Assembly (NCBI RefSeq): GCF_014648115.1
Contig: NZ_BMQM01000015.1
Coordinates: 1-64,000 of the forward strand
Length of the DNA stretch: 64,000 nt
Reading direction: 5' to 3'
Origin: Deinococcus seoulensis
GTDB lineage: Bacteria; Deinococcota; Deinococci; Deinococcales; Deinococcaceae
Positions within the stretch are counted from its first letter, which is position 1. Every line of letters begins with the position of its first letter. Shown piece after piece: positions 25,400 to 33,562 of the stretch. The notes under the pieces were generated by a model. The model ran no database searches. It was not told where the DNA came from and saw only the letters and a program-made list of their open reading frames with translations. The translations under genes were made by a program, and so were the position numbers.

Positions 25400-26257
25400 T
25401 CAGCTGCCGAACGGAAGCGTGATGAGCTGCCAGAGAAAGAAGGCCAGCACGAAGAACGCCCGGGTCACGGGTGACGACGCACTCGCAAAACCGATGCAGG
25501 CCAGCAGGACCGCGAAGCTGGGGACCGGCAGGACGCTGTACGCGGTGATGAAAAACAGGATCAGGGCCAGATCCCGCCAGACGACCCTGTGCCGTGGCAG
25601 AGGTGCCAGAAAGACGACCGCGAGCGCGACTTCAAGGACCTGGGTCAGCCGCGTGAACACCTCGGCGGTGAGCGCAATGTTCGGCGGTCTGATCAGGGGG
25701 ACGGTCAAGGTCGAGCTCTGGTTCAGGAGACTTGTGATGGTCTGGATGTTGTGTTGCAGCTGATCCTGCGTCAGGCCAGTCACCGGCTGGGTGGTGACCC
25801 CGATCGGGATGGTGGTTGACATGAAGTACCGCATGGCCGTCCCGTCGAGGAATTCCGGGGAGATGAACTTCCACAGCGCGGCGAACAGGAACGTGGCGCC
25901 GATCAGGTACCGGCCGGAGACGGCCAGCATGCCGCGCTGGTCGCGTGCAAAGAACGACAGGAACACAGCGCAGATCCAGTACAGCAGCAGGAAGGTGTGC
26001 CCTCCAGGCACCCACCAGTTGTTGGCGACAGGCAGGGCGGCGGCGAGGAGTACGGTGAACCAGAACACCTGCTCGTGGAGCACCTGCCGCAGGAGGATGG
26101 CCACGGCCAGGAGGCAGGCGTAGATGGTCTGCACCTGATCCCCGAAGCTGCTGTACCTTGCCAGCACGAAGAGGGTCATCAGGCCGAGCGTGGGCCACCC
26201 GTCGAGTTGATCGCAGAGGCCCGTCCACCAGCGGACCGCGTTAATGGCAGGGCGCAA
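25400..26257 (-). CDS. HTTM/DoxX-like polytopic membrane protein
   Basis: This encodes 285 residues with about seven to eight hydrophobic helices. The central part (AVSGRYLIGATFLFAALWKFISPEFLDGTAMRYF) resembles the helix pair with a WKF..PE.LDG motif seen in HTTM (vitamin-K-carboxylase-like) and DoxX-like membrane proteins. These families often act in redox or thiol chemistry at the membrane, but no activity is proven here. Its start lies within the end of the upstream gene (17-base overlap), so the two are translated together. They diverge from the M3 peptidase gene. Confidence 0.6.
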   Translation of the reverse strand: MRPAINAVRWWTGLCDQLDGWPTLGLMTLFVLARYSSFGDQVQTIYACLLAVAILLRQVLHEQVFWFTVLLAAALPVANNWWVPGGHTFLLLYWICAVFLSFFARDQRGMLAVSGRYLIGATFLFAALWKFISPEFLDGTAMRYFMSTTIPIGVTTQPVTGLTQDQLQHNIQTITSLLNQSSTLTVPLIRPPNIALTAEVFTRLTQVLEVALAVVFLAPLPRHRVVWRDLALILFFITAYSVLPVPSFAVLLACIGFASASSPVTRAFFVLAFFLWQLITLPFGS

Positions 26258-26690
26258 GGCGCACGGACTCCTTCAGGGTATTGGTCACGGTGAAGCGCTC
26301 AGGATCGAAGGTGAGTTCCCGGTACTCGACTTTCAGGGCGATGAGGCGGCGCGGGGTCTGCCGCAGCTCGGGGCTGCAGGCGGCGGCCTGACCGTACGCC
26401 CGCAGATCGGCTCGTGAGGGGTGCAGCATCAGGGTCTCACTGACGCCCCGGAGTGACCGGGGGCCCTCCACCTGCTGCCAGTGCCCGCTCCGGTCCAGGA
26501 CGAGCAGGGAGACGCGGCGGCCCCGCTGGTCATTCACCGTGGCGTACATGCCGAAACCCCCACCCCGCCAGGCGCTGACCTGTTCGTGATGCCAGCGCCA
26601 GACATGGGCTGACGCGACCGCCGCCAGGATCAGGACTGGAACGGCCGCGAGCATCTGATCAGACGGGCAGAGGCGTGGCGCAGCGGGCAT
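26241..26690 (-). CDS. hypothetical membrane-anchored protein partnered with HTTM-like gene
   Basis: This encodes about 149 residues from MPAAPRLCPSDQ; an ATG 21 bases upstream (26711) is an alternative. A single hydrophobic helix (MLAAVPVLILAAVASAHVW) is followed by a soluble domain with beta strands (GFGMYATVNDQRGRRVSLLVL, and a final ALKVEYRELTFDPERFTV). The HTTM-like gene overlaps its end, as often seen for genes of a membrane pair. No known family is recognised. It is divergent from the peptidase gene with only 6-27 bases between starts. Confidence 0.6.
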   Translation of the reverse strand: MPAAPRLCPSDQMLAAVPVLILAAVASAHVWRWHHEQVSAWRGGGFGMYATVNDQRGRRVSLLVLDRSGHWQQVEGPRSLRGVSETLMLHPSRADLRAYGQAAACSPELRQTPRRLIALKVEYRELTFDPERFTVTNTLKESVRLAPCH

Positions 26691-26717
26691 GGTTGGGGTC
26701 TCGCTATACATTACGGC

Positions 26718-28358
26718 ATGCCCACCGCACTGCAGCACCTTGACCGCCGGGCACAGGCCATCGTTGACGCGCAGCGGGCCCTGGCGGACCTCGGGCCAGG
26801 CCAGGACGCCCTGCCTGGCTGGTTCCAGGACTGGAATCAGTTGAAATGCCGGATTCAGAGCCTGTGGCTGGAGCAGATCGTCGCGCAGCACACCCGGCCG
26901 GAGCACGGGGAGACGGAGGCGCTGCACCGCCGGTTCTCGGAGCACTGGCTGCCCGAGCTCGAACGTCTCGACGGTGAGCTGCAGCGTCTGGCGCTGGCTA
27001 GTGGACTCGCGGACCTGCACCCGGCCGTGGCGGCGGCACTGGAGGAGGAACCGGAACCGTCCGCGCGCCTGCTGCAGTTGCGCGCCGCGGAGCGTCAGCT
27101 GATCAGGGACTACCAGGTGATCGTCGGGCGTCAGCAGGTGGCGTACGGGAGCGAGTCCCTGACCGTGGCGGACGCGGAGGCGCGGCTGCGATCAACGCCG
27201 GAGCGGGCGGAGCGTGAAGTGCTCTGGCGGCAGATCAGGGCAGCGGAACTGGCCTGCGTGCCTGAGCTGGACGCCCTCCTGGGGCGCCTGCTGCAGGTGA
27301 GGCAGGACATTGCGGTGGAGAGCGGTGCTCCGGACTACGCCAGTCTGCACTGGGCCAGCCGGGCAGACACCATCGCGGGCACCGAGGCATTGCTCGAAGC
27401 CATCGGCGAGGTGTTCCAGAACGTGGACCGGGCGTTGCGTGACCACCGGGCCGGAGCGCTGGGCGTGCCGTCCCTGCGCCCCTGGGATCTGGACGTGGCG
27501 CTCACGGCCCCCACGACCGCTGCGTTGCCCATCGAAGAGTACGTGCCGACTGCCGAACGGGTCCTGAACCGCATCGACGGTCAGTTCGGCGAGGTGGTCA
27601 GGCAGATCCGTGACCACGGCGGATTTGACCTCGCGCCCCGGCCGGGAAAACCGAACGGCAACATCTGCGCCCATGACCTCGACAGGGGGCGCTCGGTGCT
27701 CGTCTGTAACTTCTCCGGTGGGGTGGAGTCCTTCCGGGGCCTGCTGCATGAACTGGGGCACGCCGCGCACCATCACAGCCTCTCCGGTGTGCCCGGTCAC
27801 GTGTTCTGGGATTTCACGGGCTTCTGGGAAGTGCAGGAGTTTTACGCCTTCGTGTTCACCTACATCGGCCTGCTGGAATTCTTCGAGGTGCAGGAGGTCA
27901 GCGCAGAGGAGCGGCAGTGGTACCTGCGCTCGACGGTGGAGCGCATCATGGAACGCTTCAGTGACATTGAAGAGCGCACCCGGCTGGACCTGTGGCTCTA
28001 CCAGCAGCGGCCCCCCACCACCGATCAGATTGACGCCCGGTACCGGGAACTGACCCGCACCTCCGGGGTGGACTGGAGCGGGCTGGAGGACACCCTGAGC
28101 AAGCGGTGGCAGAAGCCTCACACCTTCAAGTACGCCTTCTACAACATCGATTACGCGGTCGCGATGCTCGCGGCGCTGCAGTTCGTGCATGCCTACCGCG
28201 AAGACAGAACGGCGGCCCTGACGCGCCTGAAGTGCAGTATGCTGCTGGGCGCAACCGTTGGAGCGCAGCGCATCTTTGCCGAGGCTGGCATCACCTTCCC
28301 GTTTCAGCGGGATCAACTGGTCCTGGCAAGGTCCGTGCTGGAAGACTGGTTGTCATAA
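26718..28358 (+). CDS. M3-family oligoendopeptidase
   Basis: This encodes 546 residues. The zinc-binding motif HELGH (about 344-348) is followed by the third ligand in the helix WEVQEFYAF, and by the M3-family YNIDYAVAMLAALQ region near the C-terminus. Such enzymes (PepF/oligoendopeptidase F, thimet oligopeptidase) cleave short peptides in the cytoplasm and need a Zn2+ ion. A TATACA box about ten bases before the ATG suggests a leaderless transcript. A tiny exported-peptide gene follows 11 bases downstream, and a TPR-like protein after that, suggesting the enzyme may process or degrade a specific peptide. Confidence 0.85.
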   Translation: MPTALQHLDRRAQAIVDAQRALADLGPGQDALPGWFQDWNQLKCRIQSLWLEQIVAQHTRPEHGETEALHRRFSEHWLPELERLDGELQRLALASGLADLHPAVAAALEEEPEPSARLLQLRAAERQLIRDYQVIVGRQQVAYGSESLTVADAEARLRSTPERAEREVLWRQIRAAELACVPELDALLGRLLQVRQDIAVESGAPDYASLHWASRADTIAGTEALLEAIGEVFQNVDRALRDHRAGALGVPSLRPWDLDVALTAPTTAALPIEEYVPTAERVLNRIDGQFGEVVRQIRDHGGFDLAPRPGKPNGNICAHDLDRGRSVLVCNFSGGVESFRGLLHELGHAAHHHSLSGVPGHVFWDFTGFWEVQEFYAFVFTYIGLLEFFEVQEVSAEERQWYLRSTVERIMERFSDIEERTRLDLWLYQQRPPTTDQIDARYRELTRTSGVDWSGLEDTLSKRWQKPHTFKYAFYNIDYAVAMLAALQFVHAYREDRTAALTRLKCSMLLGATVGAQRIFAEAGITFPFQRDQLVLARSVLEDWLS

Positions 28359-28369
28359 GGGGGCTCACC

Positions 28370-28504
28370 ATGAAGAAACTGCTTGGGTACGCTCTTGTCC
28401 TTCTGATTGGCCTGGGATCAGCGTACGCCGCTGGGACCAGAGGGCACGTCGTTCAGGCGGCAAAAGCCGCCTGCTGCATCGCGATCAATGCCGACAAGGA
28501 CTGA
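28370..28504 (+). CDS. 44-residue exported peptide precursor
   Basis: The short gene has a GGGGG-type ribosome site and starts MKKLLGYALVLLIGLGSAYA, a complete signal peptide with an AxA cleavage site at residue 20. The mature part would be 24 residues with a Cys-Cys pair (AKAACCIAINADKD). It lies between the M3 peptidase and the TPR-like gene. The design (signal peptide plus tiny mature peptide) suits a secreted signal, a toxin-like peptide or a small envelope component. No family is recognised. Confidence 0.6.
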   Translation: MKKLLGYALVLLIGLGSAYAAGTRGHVVQAAKAACCIAINADKD

Positions 28505-28535
28505 CCGCCGGCTGGTCGCTGTCACCGGGTAAGAG

Positions 28536-30281
28536 ATGGACGTTCACGCCGTTGATCTCGACTCCTCGCAGGTCTTCCAGGACTGGTTCATCGAGCAGAT
28601 CGAGCATGTTCCACCCGAGCAGATCGTGGACGCCCTGGAGGGCATCGGCTCAGACACCGCGTACATCCGGGCGCTGATCGTTTCTTACTGGCGAAGCACG
28701 CCGCAGTACGACCGGTTGCTGAAGCGGTGCCTGACCATGAGTAACGTCGTGGCCAACGAAGTGGCCAAGGGATTCGCGGTCTACCAGCGGTCGGTCAACA
28801 TCATGATGGAGGGCGGCGCGCACATGCATGCCCGCCTGGCGGAGATGCGCGGCGCGCTGGCGTTCTCGCTCCGGCGACTGTCGCAGGTGCCGGTCACGGA
28901 CCTGCTGATCGAGGCCCAGATTGGGATCTACCTTCCCACAGCGGTCCTGTACCTCAACGAGCAGAACTTTGAGGAGTCCCTGCAGTACGCCTCGCAGGCG
29001 CTGTTCCTGGCGGAGCAGATCAAGGGGGCCGTGTCGGTCGCCCGGACCCGGGCCTCCCTGATCTCCTGTCATTCGGCGGCCGGGCACGTGGAGACGACGA
29101 TCGCCCTGGCCCAGGACGACCGCCGGCAGCAGTTCCGGTACGGATGGCGCTTCACGGAACTGGCCCTGGCCAACAGCCTGTTCCTCCTGGGCAATTACCC
29201 GGAAGCGGTCGCGACCCTGACCGATCTGACGCAGCGGGTGGACGGCGTCCATGAGCAGCGCGCCCGCTCGCTCCTGCAGCAGAAGGCGGCCTTCTGGGGG
29301 GTGGGTGGGCTGGAGGGTGACGTGTTCCCCACGCTGCCGGGTGAAGAGCCGTCCGGCTGGATGACGGAGGTCATGCGCGGGATGATGCGCGCCACCGCCC
29401 TGCCGCGTGAGGGCCGGGAAGCGGAGGAGCGCGCCAGTCAGTTCGCCACCGTCATTCAGCTCTGCCGCCTCGCGGAGGATGAGGGGCGGCGGATCTACCA
29501 GTGGCAGCGCGCGTTCGCGAAATGGGCGGCGGCGACGGCCCACCTGGGCCGCGGGGAATTCTCGGCGGCGGCGGGGGCGCTCGAACGGATCGGTGACGTG
29601 CCGGCGGAACTGTTTGACCTGCGGGTGCTGTCGCTTGGCGCCGGACTGGACCTGGCGCTGACCTGGGCCGCGCCGGGGGACTGGTCCGTGGCGCGGATGG
29701 AGGCGGGGTTGCGGCAGGTGTTCGCCGAGGTCGAGGAGCGGCGGTACGCGAGTGCGCCCGGCCTGGCGCGGCTGCTGCACCGCTGGCACCCGACCGCCGC
29801 GGCGTATCTGGCGCTCATGCCGGAACCGGTCGGTGCCTGTGCGTTTGCCATCCGGGACGTGCTGAAGGTGGGCCAGCAGAACGTCGTGTTTGATGACGTG
29901 GTGCTGCCGCCGGTGTACGCCTGTGATCTGGTGCTCCGGGCCCTGGATTTTGACCTGCGCCGTGATTTCTCGTTTGTGCAGAGTGACCCTGGTGGCAGCC
30001 GCCGCAAGAAGAAGGAACTGCGGCAACAGGTGGGTGAGGTCACGGTCTGGAGGCAGCCTGTCTCGGCCGTGCGGATTGCCTACGGCCTGTTGACGCACCA
30101 GAAGGAGGCCTATCACCTCCGTGCCCGTTCGGTCGTGCAGAGCTATGGTGTGCGGCCCAGTACGTCGGCGATGTACCCCATGATCGGGGCGCTCGAAGAG
30201 GTGGAGCTTGCTGTTCGCGCCCTGCTGGAAGGGTACCTGACGCCAAAAGGACTGGCTGCAAGGATGCTGGAGATCCGCTGA
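28536..30281 (+). CDS. large helical repeat (TPR-like) protein
   Basis: This encodes 581 residues without signal peptide or membrane helix. Several amphipathic helix pairs have TPR-like spacing (LYLNEQNFEESLQYASQALFLAEQ, FLLGNYPEAVATLTDLTQRV, LGRGEFSAAAGALERIGDV). The last ~170 residues contain an RRKKKELRQQVGEV basic stretch and a mixed domain. I see no certain N-terminal HTH. Cytoplasmic TPR proteins next to a tiny exported peptide and an oligopeptidase recall peptide-sensing RRNPP receptors, but the size is larger than theirs and the family match is unproven. Confidence 0.6.
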   Translation: MDVHAVDLDSSQVFQDWFIEQIEHVPPEQIVDALEGIGSDTAYIRALIVSYWRSTPQYDRLLKRCLTMSNVVANEVAKGFAVYQRSVNIMMEGGAHMHARLAEMRGALAFSLRRLSQVPVTDLLIEAQIGIYLPTAVLYLNEQNFEESLQYASQALFLAEQIKGAVSVARTRASLISCHSAAGHVETTIALAQDDRRQQFRYGWRFTELALANSLFLLGNYPEAVATLTDLTQRVDGVHEQRARSLLQQKAAFWGVGGLEGDVFPTLPGEEPSGWMTEVMRGMMRATALPREGREAEERASQFATVIQLCRLAEDEGRRIYQWQRAFAKWAAATAHLGRGEFSAAAGALERIGDVPAELFDLRVLSLGAGLDLALTWAAPGDWSVARMEAGLRQVFAEVEERRYASAPGLARLLHRWHPTAAAYLALMPEPVGACAFAIRDVLKVGQQNVVFDDVVLPPVYACDLVLRALDFDLRRDFSFVQSDPGGSRRKKKELRQQVGEVTVWRQPVSAVRIAYGLLTHQKEAYHLRARSVVQSYGVRPSTSAMYPMIGALEEVELAVRALLEGYLTPKGLAARMLEIR

Positions 30282-30373
30282 GCAGGCAGGCCGACAGACC
30301 TTCACATGCGGTACTCATCAAGCAGTCGCCTCCCTGTCAGCCCCTCTTTCTGCCATGACTTTACGATCCGTTC

Positions 30374-31156
30374 ATGGGGCAAGTCCTGAACAGTGGTCAG
30401 GTGAGCGCAGCCACGCTCACCGGATTGACTCCGTCCCGTCCTTTTTCAATCTCAAGTTCCAGTCACCCACCCACCCTCCACCTCGAATTCATCCTGCCCG
30501 AATCGCTGCGCAGCGCGGCCGAGGCCCGGACACACTGCAGTCAGTTCCTCGCCGCGCTCCTCGAGACCGAACTGGCGCCCGGACAGCGGGGCCGCCTGCT
30601 GTACCACCACCCACCCGGGGCCGTCCGTGCTCCCTGTGTTCTGTCCATAGGTCGCGTTCACGGCTCTCCCCGGACGACAGGGACGCGCGGCACCGACCGC
30701 CACTGCCTGATCACCCGCATGCGCCAGGGGGGGCTGGCCGCGCGCCTGCTCACGGAGGCTGAACTGACCAGCACGCAGCGCGTCAGTGTCGCCCTGGCAC
30801 AGCGCGACGCCACCCTGCTGACCCTGCAGTGCGGCCCGGAAGCGACCCATCCGCACATCACCCGCGCCCTGCGCGAGGCCCTGCACAACGACGATTACGT
30901 CTACATCCTGGACTTTCAGCGTCTCTCCGGCCGTGACCTGGCGACGCAGAGCGCAGATTGCCTCTATGCCCTGAGTCTGGTGCTGCCCGGCGCCACCAGG
31001 GACACCGCCGAGCGTGCTCAGGCCGCCCTGTTCGAGATGAATGGCGCGCTGGCCCGCCGACGGACCCACCGTTGCCCCGGCGGACCCTTTCCCACCCCCG
31101 GACGACTCATCCATCCCGGCAGCATGTACACCATTGCCGATCTCATCCCCGCATGA
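30374..31156 (+). CDS. hypothetical protein (260 aa)
   Basis: The start is MGQVLNSGQVSAATL. The product has a short low-complexity N-terminus (ISSSSHPPT), then a mixed alpha/beta body (LHLEFILPESLRSAAEARTH, NDDYVYILDFQRLSGRDLA, DCLYALSLVLPGATRDTAE) and ends in a tyrosine-containing tail. There are five cysteines but no metal-binding pattern. I do not recognise a family. The small gene at 31167 follows after ten bases and is likely co-transcribed. Confidence 0.55.
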   Translation: MGQVLNSGQVSAATLTGLTPSRPFSISSSSHPPTLHLEFILPESLRSAAEARTHCSQFLAALLETELAPGQRGRLLYHHPPGAVRAPCVLSIGRVHGSPRTTGTRGTDRHCLITRMRQGGLAARLLTEAELTSTQRVSVALAQRDATLLTLQCGPEATHPHITRALREALHNDDYVYILDFQRLSGRDLATQSADCLYALSLVLPGATRDTAERAQAALFEMNGALARRRTHRCPGGPFPTPGRLIHPGSMYTIADLIPA

Positions 31157-31166
31157 CCAGGTGCCC

Positions 31167-31406
31167 ATGAATTCACCTCTGACGCTGTACCAGAACGCTG
31201 TGCTCCGTGCGCAGCAACAGGACTGGGATCTCGCCACGGCGGCGCTGGACGCGGCCTACCGGGCAGCTCCCCCTCTCGAACTCAGCCTGGATGACTGCCA
31301 GACCCTCAGACGCCACAGCGACGAGCTGGCCGTCGTGGGACAGCAGTTGCCCTGCCTCACCCCGACCCTCCAGTTGTTCAGCCGGTTTCTTTCTCTGTCG
31401 GCCTGA
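31167..31406 (+). CDS. small hypothetical protein, paralogue of the 106-351 product
   Basis: This encodes 79 residues beginning MNSPLTLYQNAVLRAQQQDW. The pattern LATAALDAAYRAAP...SDELAVVGQQLPCLTPTLQLF resembles the 81-residue product at the left end of the window: an amphipathic helix pair, then a D-E-L-x-V-V-G-Q block and a hydrophobic end. A TPR-like single hairpin is possible. Its TGA stop is the left flank of a MITE copy. Confidence 0.55.
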   Translation: MNSPLTLYQNAVLRAQQQDWDLATAALDAAYRAAPPLELSLDDCQTLRRHSDELAVVGQQLPCLTPTLQLFSRFLSLSA

Positions 31407-31540
31407 TACGGACTCCGATTGAATGGGCTGCAAAGCCCGCTGGGTCCGAGCGGAGCGAGTAGGAGAAAAACGCCCCTCCGGGCGTGCAGCTGGCAGATCG
31501 GTGATGTTCCGATCTGTCAGCGAAACAAACGGAATCCGTA
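31407..31540 (-). repeat. MITE-like element copy 3 (inverted)
   Basis: This 134-bp copy is in the opposite orientation to copies 1 and 2 and lies between TGA direct repeats (31404-31406, a stop codon, and 31541-31543). Ends are TACGGACTCCG and CGGAATCCGTA. Confidence 0.9.
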
Positions 31541-31600
31541 TGAGGTGTCAAGCAACGATGCGGCGCACACACCGGTCGACATGGGTCACAATCAGAGCGC

Positions 31601-31750
31601 ATGAATCCTCATGACCTTGCCAACGCGGAAATGATTGACCTGCTCAGGGCCTCTCTCGAAGCGCAGGAAACGTCGCCCACCGGGCCGGACGAGCCGGAAC
31701 GCCCGGAAGAACTGGAGCCGGAGACGGCACCTGAGCCACCCGCTTCATGA
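31601..31750 (+). CDS. small acidic hypothetical protein
   Basis: The frame encodes 49 residues, MNPHDLANAEMIDLLRASLE followed by a proline/glutamate-rich tail. It has an amphipathic helix and a disordered acidic end. It stands 33 bases upstream of the antitoxin gene and may be the first gene of the Fic operon. It is too short for a firm call. Confidence 0.4.
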   Translation: MNPHDLANAEMIDLLRASLEAQETSPTGPDEPERPEELEPETAPEPPAS

Positions 31751-31783
31751 TATTCTGCGTGTAGCACGAGCAGGAGGTGTTGC

Positions 31784-31987
31784 ATGACTGTACTGGATTC
31801 CCCGATCCTGGCCCAGGAGGCCCGGCGCAAAGCGCTTGAGCACGCCCGGCATGAAGCGCGCCTGGAAGGCCTGTCCATCGACCCCGCGTTTGAAGGTCAC
31901 CTGGACGGGTACGTCCGCGGCGAGCTGAGCGCGGATGAAGTGGTCGAGCGCCTGAAGACGGCCCCACTTCCAGCCCGCCGTCCCTGA
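31784..31987 (+). CDS. vbhA: VbhA-like antitoxin of the Fic toxin
   Basis: This encodes 67 residues. The helix ARHEARLEGLSID and the following FEGHLDGYVRGELSADEVVERL match the VbhA antitoxin plan: an inhibitory helix that inserts a glutamate into the Fic active site, then a short Yv.GelsaeE.v segment. The inhibitory (S/T)xxxE(G/N) motif reads E-A-R-L-E-G here, with Glu28 kept but the Ser/Thr replaced by Glu24. The Fic gene begins ten bases later, so the pair should be co-translated. Confidence 0.75.
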   Translation: MTVLDSPILAQEARRKALEHARHEARLEGLSIDPAFEGHLDGYVRGELSADEVVERLKTAPLPARRP

Positions 31988-31997
31988 CTGTCTGACC

Positions 31998-32873
31998 GTG
32001 GCGGCCGATCCTTACCTTCAGGAGAACGGCACCTTCAAAAACCGCCTGGGCATCACGGACGCCGCCGAGTTACAGGCCCGCGAGACCGCCATCAGCACCG
32101 TGCGCCTGGCCCAGATGCAGCAGCTGGAGCAGCCGGTGGGCCGCTTTGATCTGGACCACCTGCGCGGGATCCACCGCCGCGCGTTCGGCGACGTGTACGA
32201 GTGGGCGGGCAAGACCCGCGGCGAGTGGACGACCATTCAGGGCGAGCGCTTCATGCCCCCTGCGGGGCTGATGAAGGGCGGGACCCGCTTTGCCGATGGT
32301 CCCATGGTCGAACCCTTCCTCCGGGACACCTTCCGCCAGCTGGAGCGAGACAACCAGCTGCGCGGCCTGTCCCGGCCGGAGTTCGCCGGGAAGGCCGCTG
32401 AGCTGATGGGGGACATGAACGCCGCCCATCCCTTCCGCGAAGGCAACGGCCGCACGCAACGCGAATTCATGCGCGAACTGGGGGTAGAAGCGGGCCACCA
32501 GCTGAACTTCTCAGTCGTGAGCCAGGCGCGCATGATCCATGTCAGCATCGAATCCGCCCGGGGAGACAACGAGGGCCTGCGCCGGATGCTGCTGGAGATC
32601 AGCGACCGCCAGGCGGTCAGGGCCCTGCAGCAGGCCGAACAGGCCCTGGAGAAGCGCGGGCAGGACTGGAACGGGCTCTACGTGGCCACCGCGAATAAAG
32701 GGCAGATCTACAGCGGGGAAGTGGCCTGGAAGGGGCGTGAGCTGTCCGCCGTGCAGGACGGCAACCGGGTCATTGTGGCGCCCACGCGCGAACTGGGGCG
32801 CGGCGTGCAGGAAGGGCAGAGCGTGCAGTTCACCGCGAGCGGTCGCGCGCAGTGGATGGATCTGGAGCGGTAA
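31998..32873 (+). CDS. vbhT: Fic/VbhT-family AMPylating toxin
   Basis: This encodes 291 residues from a GTG start. The Fic active-site loop HPFREGNGR lies at 144-152, with the flap region (EWTTIQGERFMPPAGL, ~76-91) that positions the target. Fic enzymes transfer AMP from ATP to a Ser/Thr/Tyr of target proteins; VbhT is known to AMPylate gyrase. The C-terminal ~50 residues (KGRELSAVQDGNRVIV...FTASGRAQW) look like the KfrB-type domain found on plasmid proteins. Together with the antitoxin it is a probable plasmid-stabilising or host-modulating module. Confidence 0.85.
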   Translation: MAADPYLQENGTFKNRLGITDAAELQARETAISTVRLAQMQQLEQPVGRFDLDHLRGIHRRAFGDVYEWAGKTRGEWTTIQGERFMPPAGLMKGGTRFADGPMVEPFLRDTFRQLERDNQLRGLSRPEFAGKAAELMGDMNAAHPFREGNGRTQREFMRELGVEAGHQLNFSVVSQARMIHVSIESARGDNEGLRRMLLEISDRQAVRALQQAEQALEKRGQDWNGLYVATANKGQIYSGEVAWKGRELSAVQDGNRVIVAPTRELGRGVQEGQSVQFTASGRAQWMDLER

Positions 32874-32927
32874 TTCGGGTCTCTTCGACTGGCTTGCCGT
32901 CTGTGCAGGATGTGCAGAGCTGTTCTT

Positions 32928-33545
32928 TCATGGAGACGCCGGGTACAGCGTGAGACCCAGCAGATGCGCCGCGCCGGGCCGCTGCCGGGCCGCGTAGCGG
33001 GCGTAGACGTCCAGCAGTTCGGCCTGCAGGGCCTTGGCGTCCTCGGCACTCAGCGTCAGGGTACTGCTAATGTCCACCACGGCAGGTGCGCTCGTGGTCC
33101 GCAGGGCGTCCATGGTCGCGCCGCGCTGCTCCGGCCGGGCCAGTTCGGCCACCAGGTCTGGGGTGCCCGCCGTGACGGGCAGGCCCCACCCACTCCCGGC
33201 GAGCAGCGCGGCCCGCACGCGCCGCACCTGCGCCAGGAAGGCGTCCTCATCCGGATGCAGCAGGGTGTCCGGCCCGCCGGGCACCTGCAGGCCCGGCACG
33301 AACACCGGCAGTGGCAGGCGATACACCGTCTGCGTCCGCCCACGCCGCGCGCGGCGACCCGCCGCGACCAGCACTCCCGCCTGCACGGCGCGCCGCACTC
33401 GGTACCGCACGGTCTCCAGCGGCAGGTTCAGCGCGCGGGCCGCGTCGGCGATCACCTGCCCGTTCCCCTGGAAGGCCGCCAGGATGTGCCGTGTGTCCGG
33501 GTCGGTGAGCAGCCGGGCAGCCAGGGCAGAGTCGAGGATGATCAC
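32928..33545 (-). CDS. winged-helix regulator
   Basis: This encodes 205 residues from GTG. The N-terminal ~75 residues (TDPDTRHILAAFQGNGQVIADAARALNLPLETVRYRVRRAVQAGVLVAAGRRARRGRTQTVY) form an ArsR/MarR-type winged helix: effector-free start, recognition helix ETVRYRVRRAVQAG and a basic wing. The C-terminal part is helical (AEDAKALQAELLDVYARYAAR), possibly for dimerisation. It follows the WD40 gene by 17 bases on the same strand and may regulate that locus. Effector unknown. Confidence 0.75.
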   Translation of the reverse strand: MIILDSALAARLLTDPDTRHILAAFQGNGQVIADAARALNLPLETVRYRVRRAVQAGVLVAAGRRARRGRTQTVYRLPLPVFVPGLQVPGGPDTLLHPDEDAFLAQVRRVRAALLAGSGWGLPVTAGTPDLVAELARPEQRGATMDALRTTSAPAVVDISSTLTLSAEDAKALQAELLDVYARYAARQRPGAAHLLGLTLYPASP

Positions 33546-33562
33546 GCCTTCACGCTACCCGG

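Noticed and set aside
28536..30281. Calling the TPR-like protein a definite RRNPP receptor
   Set aside because: It lacks a visible N-terminal HTH and is larger than known members; only the neighbourhood suggests peptide sensing.
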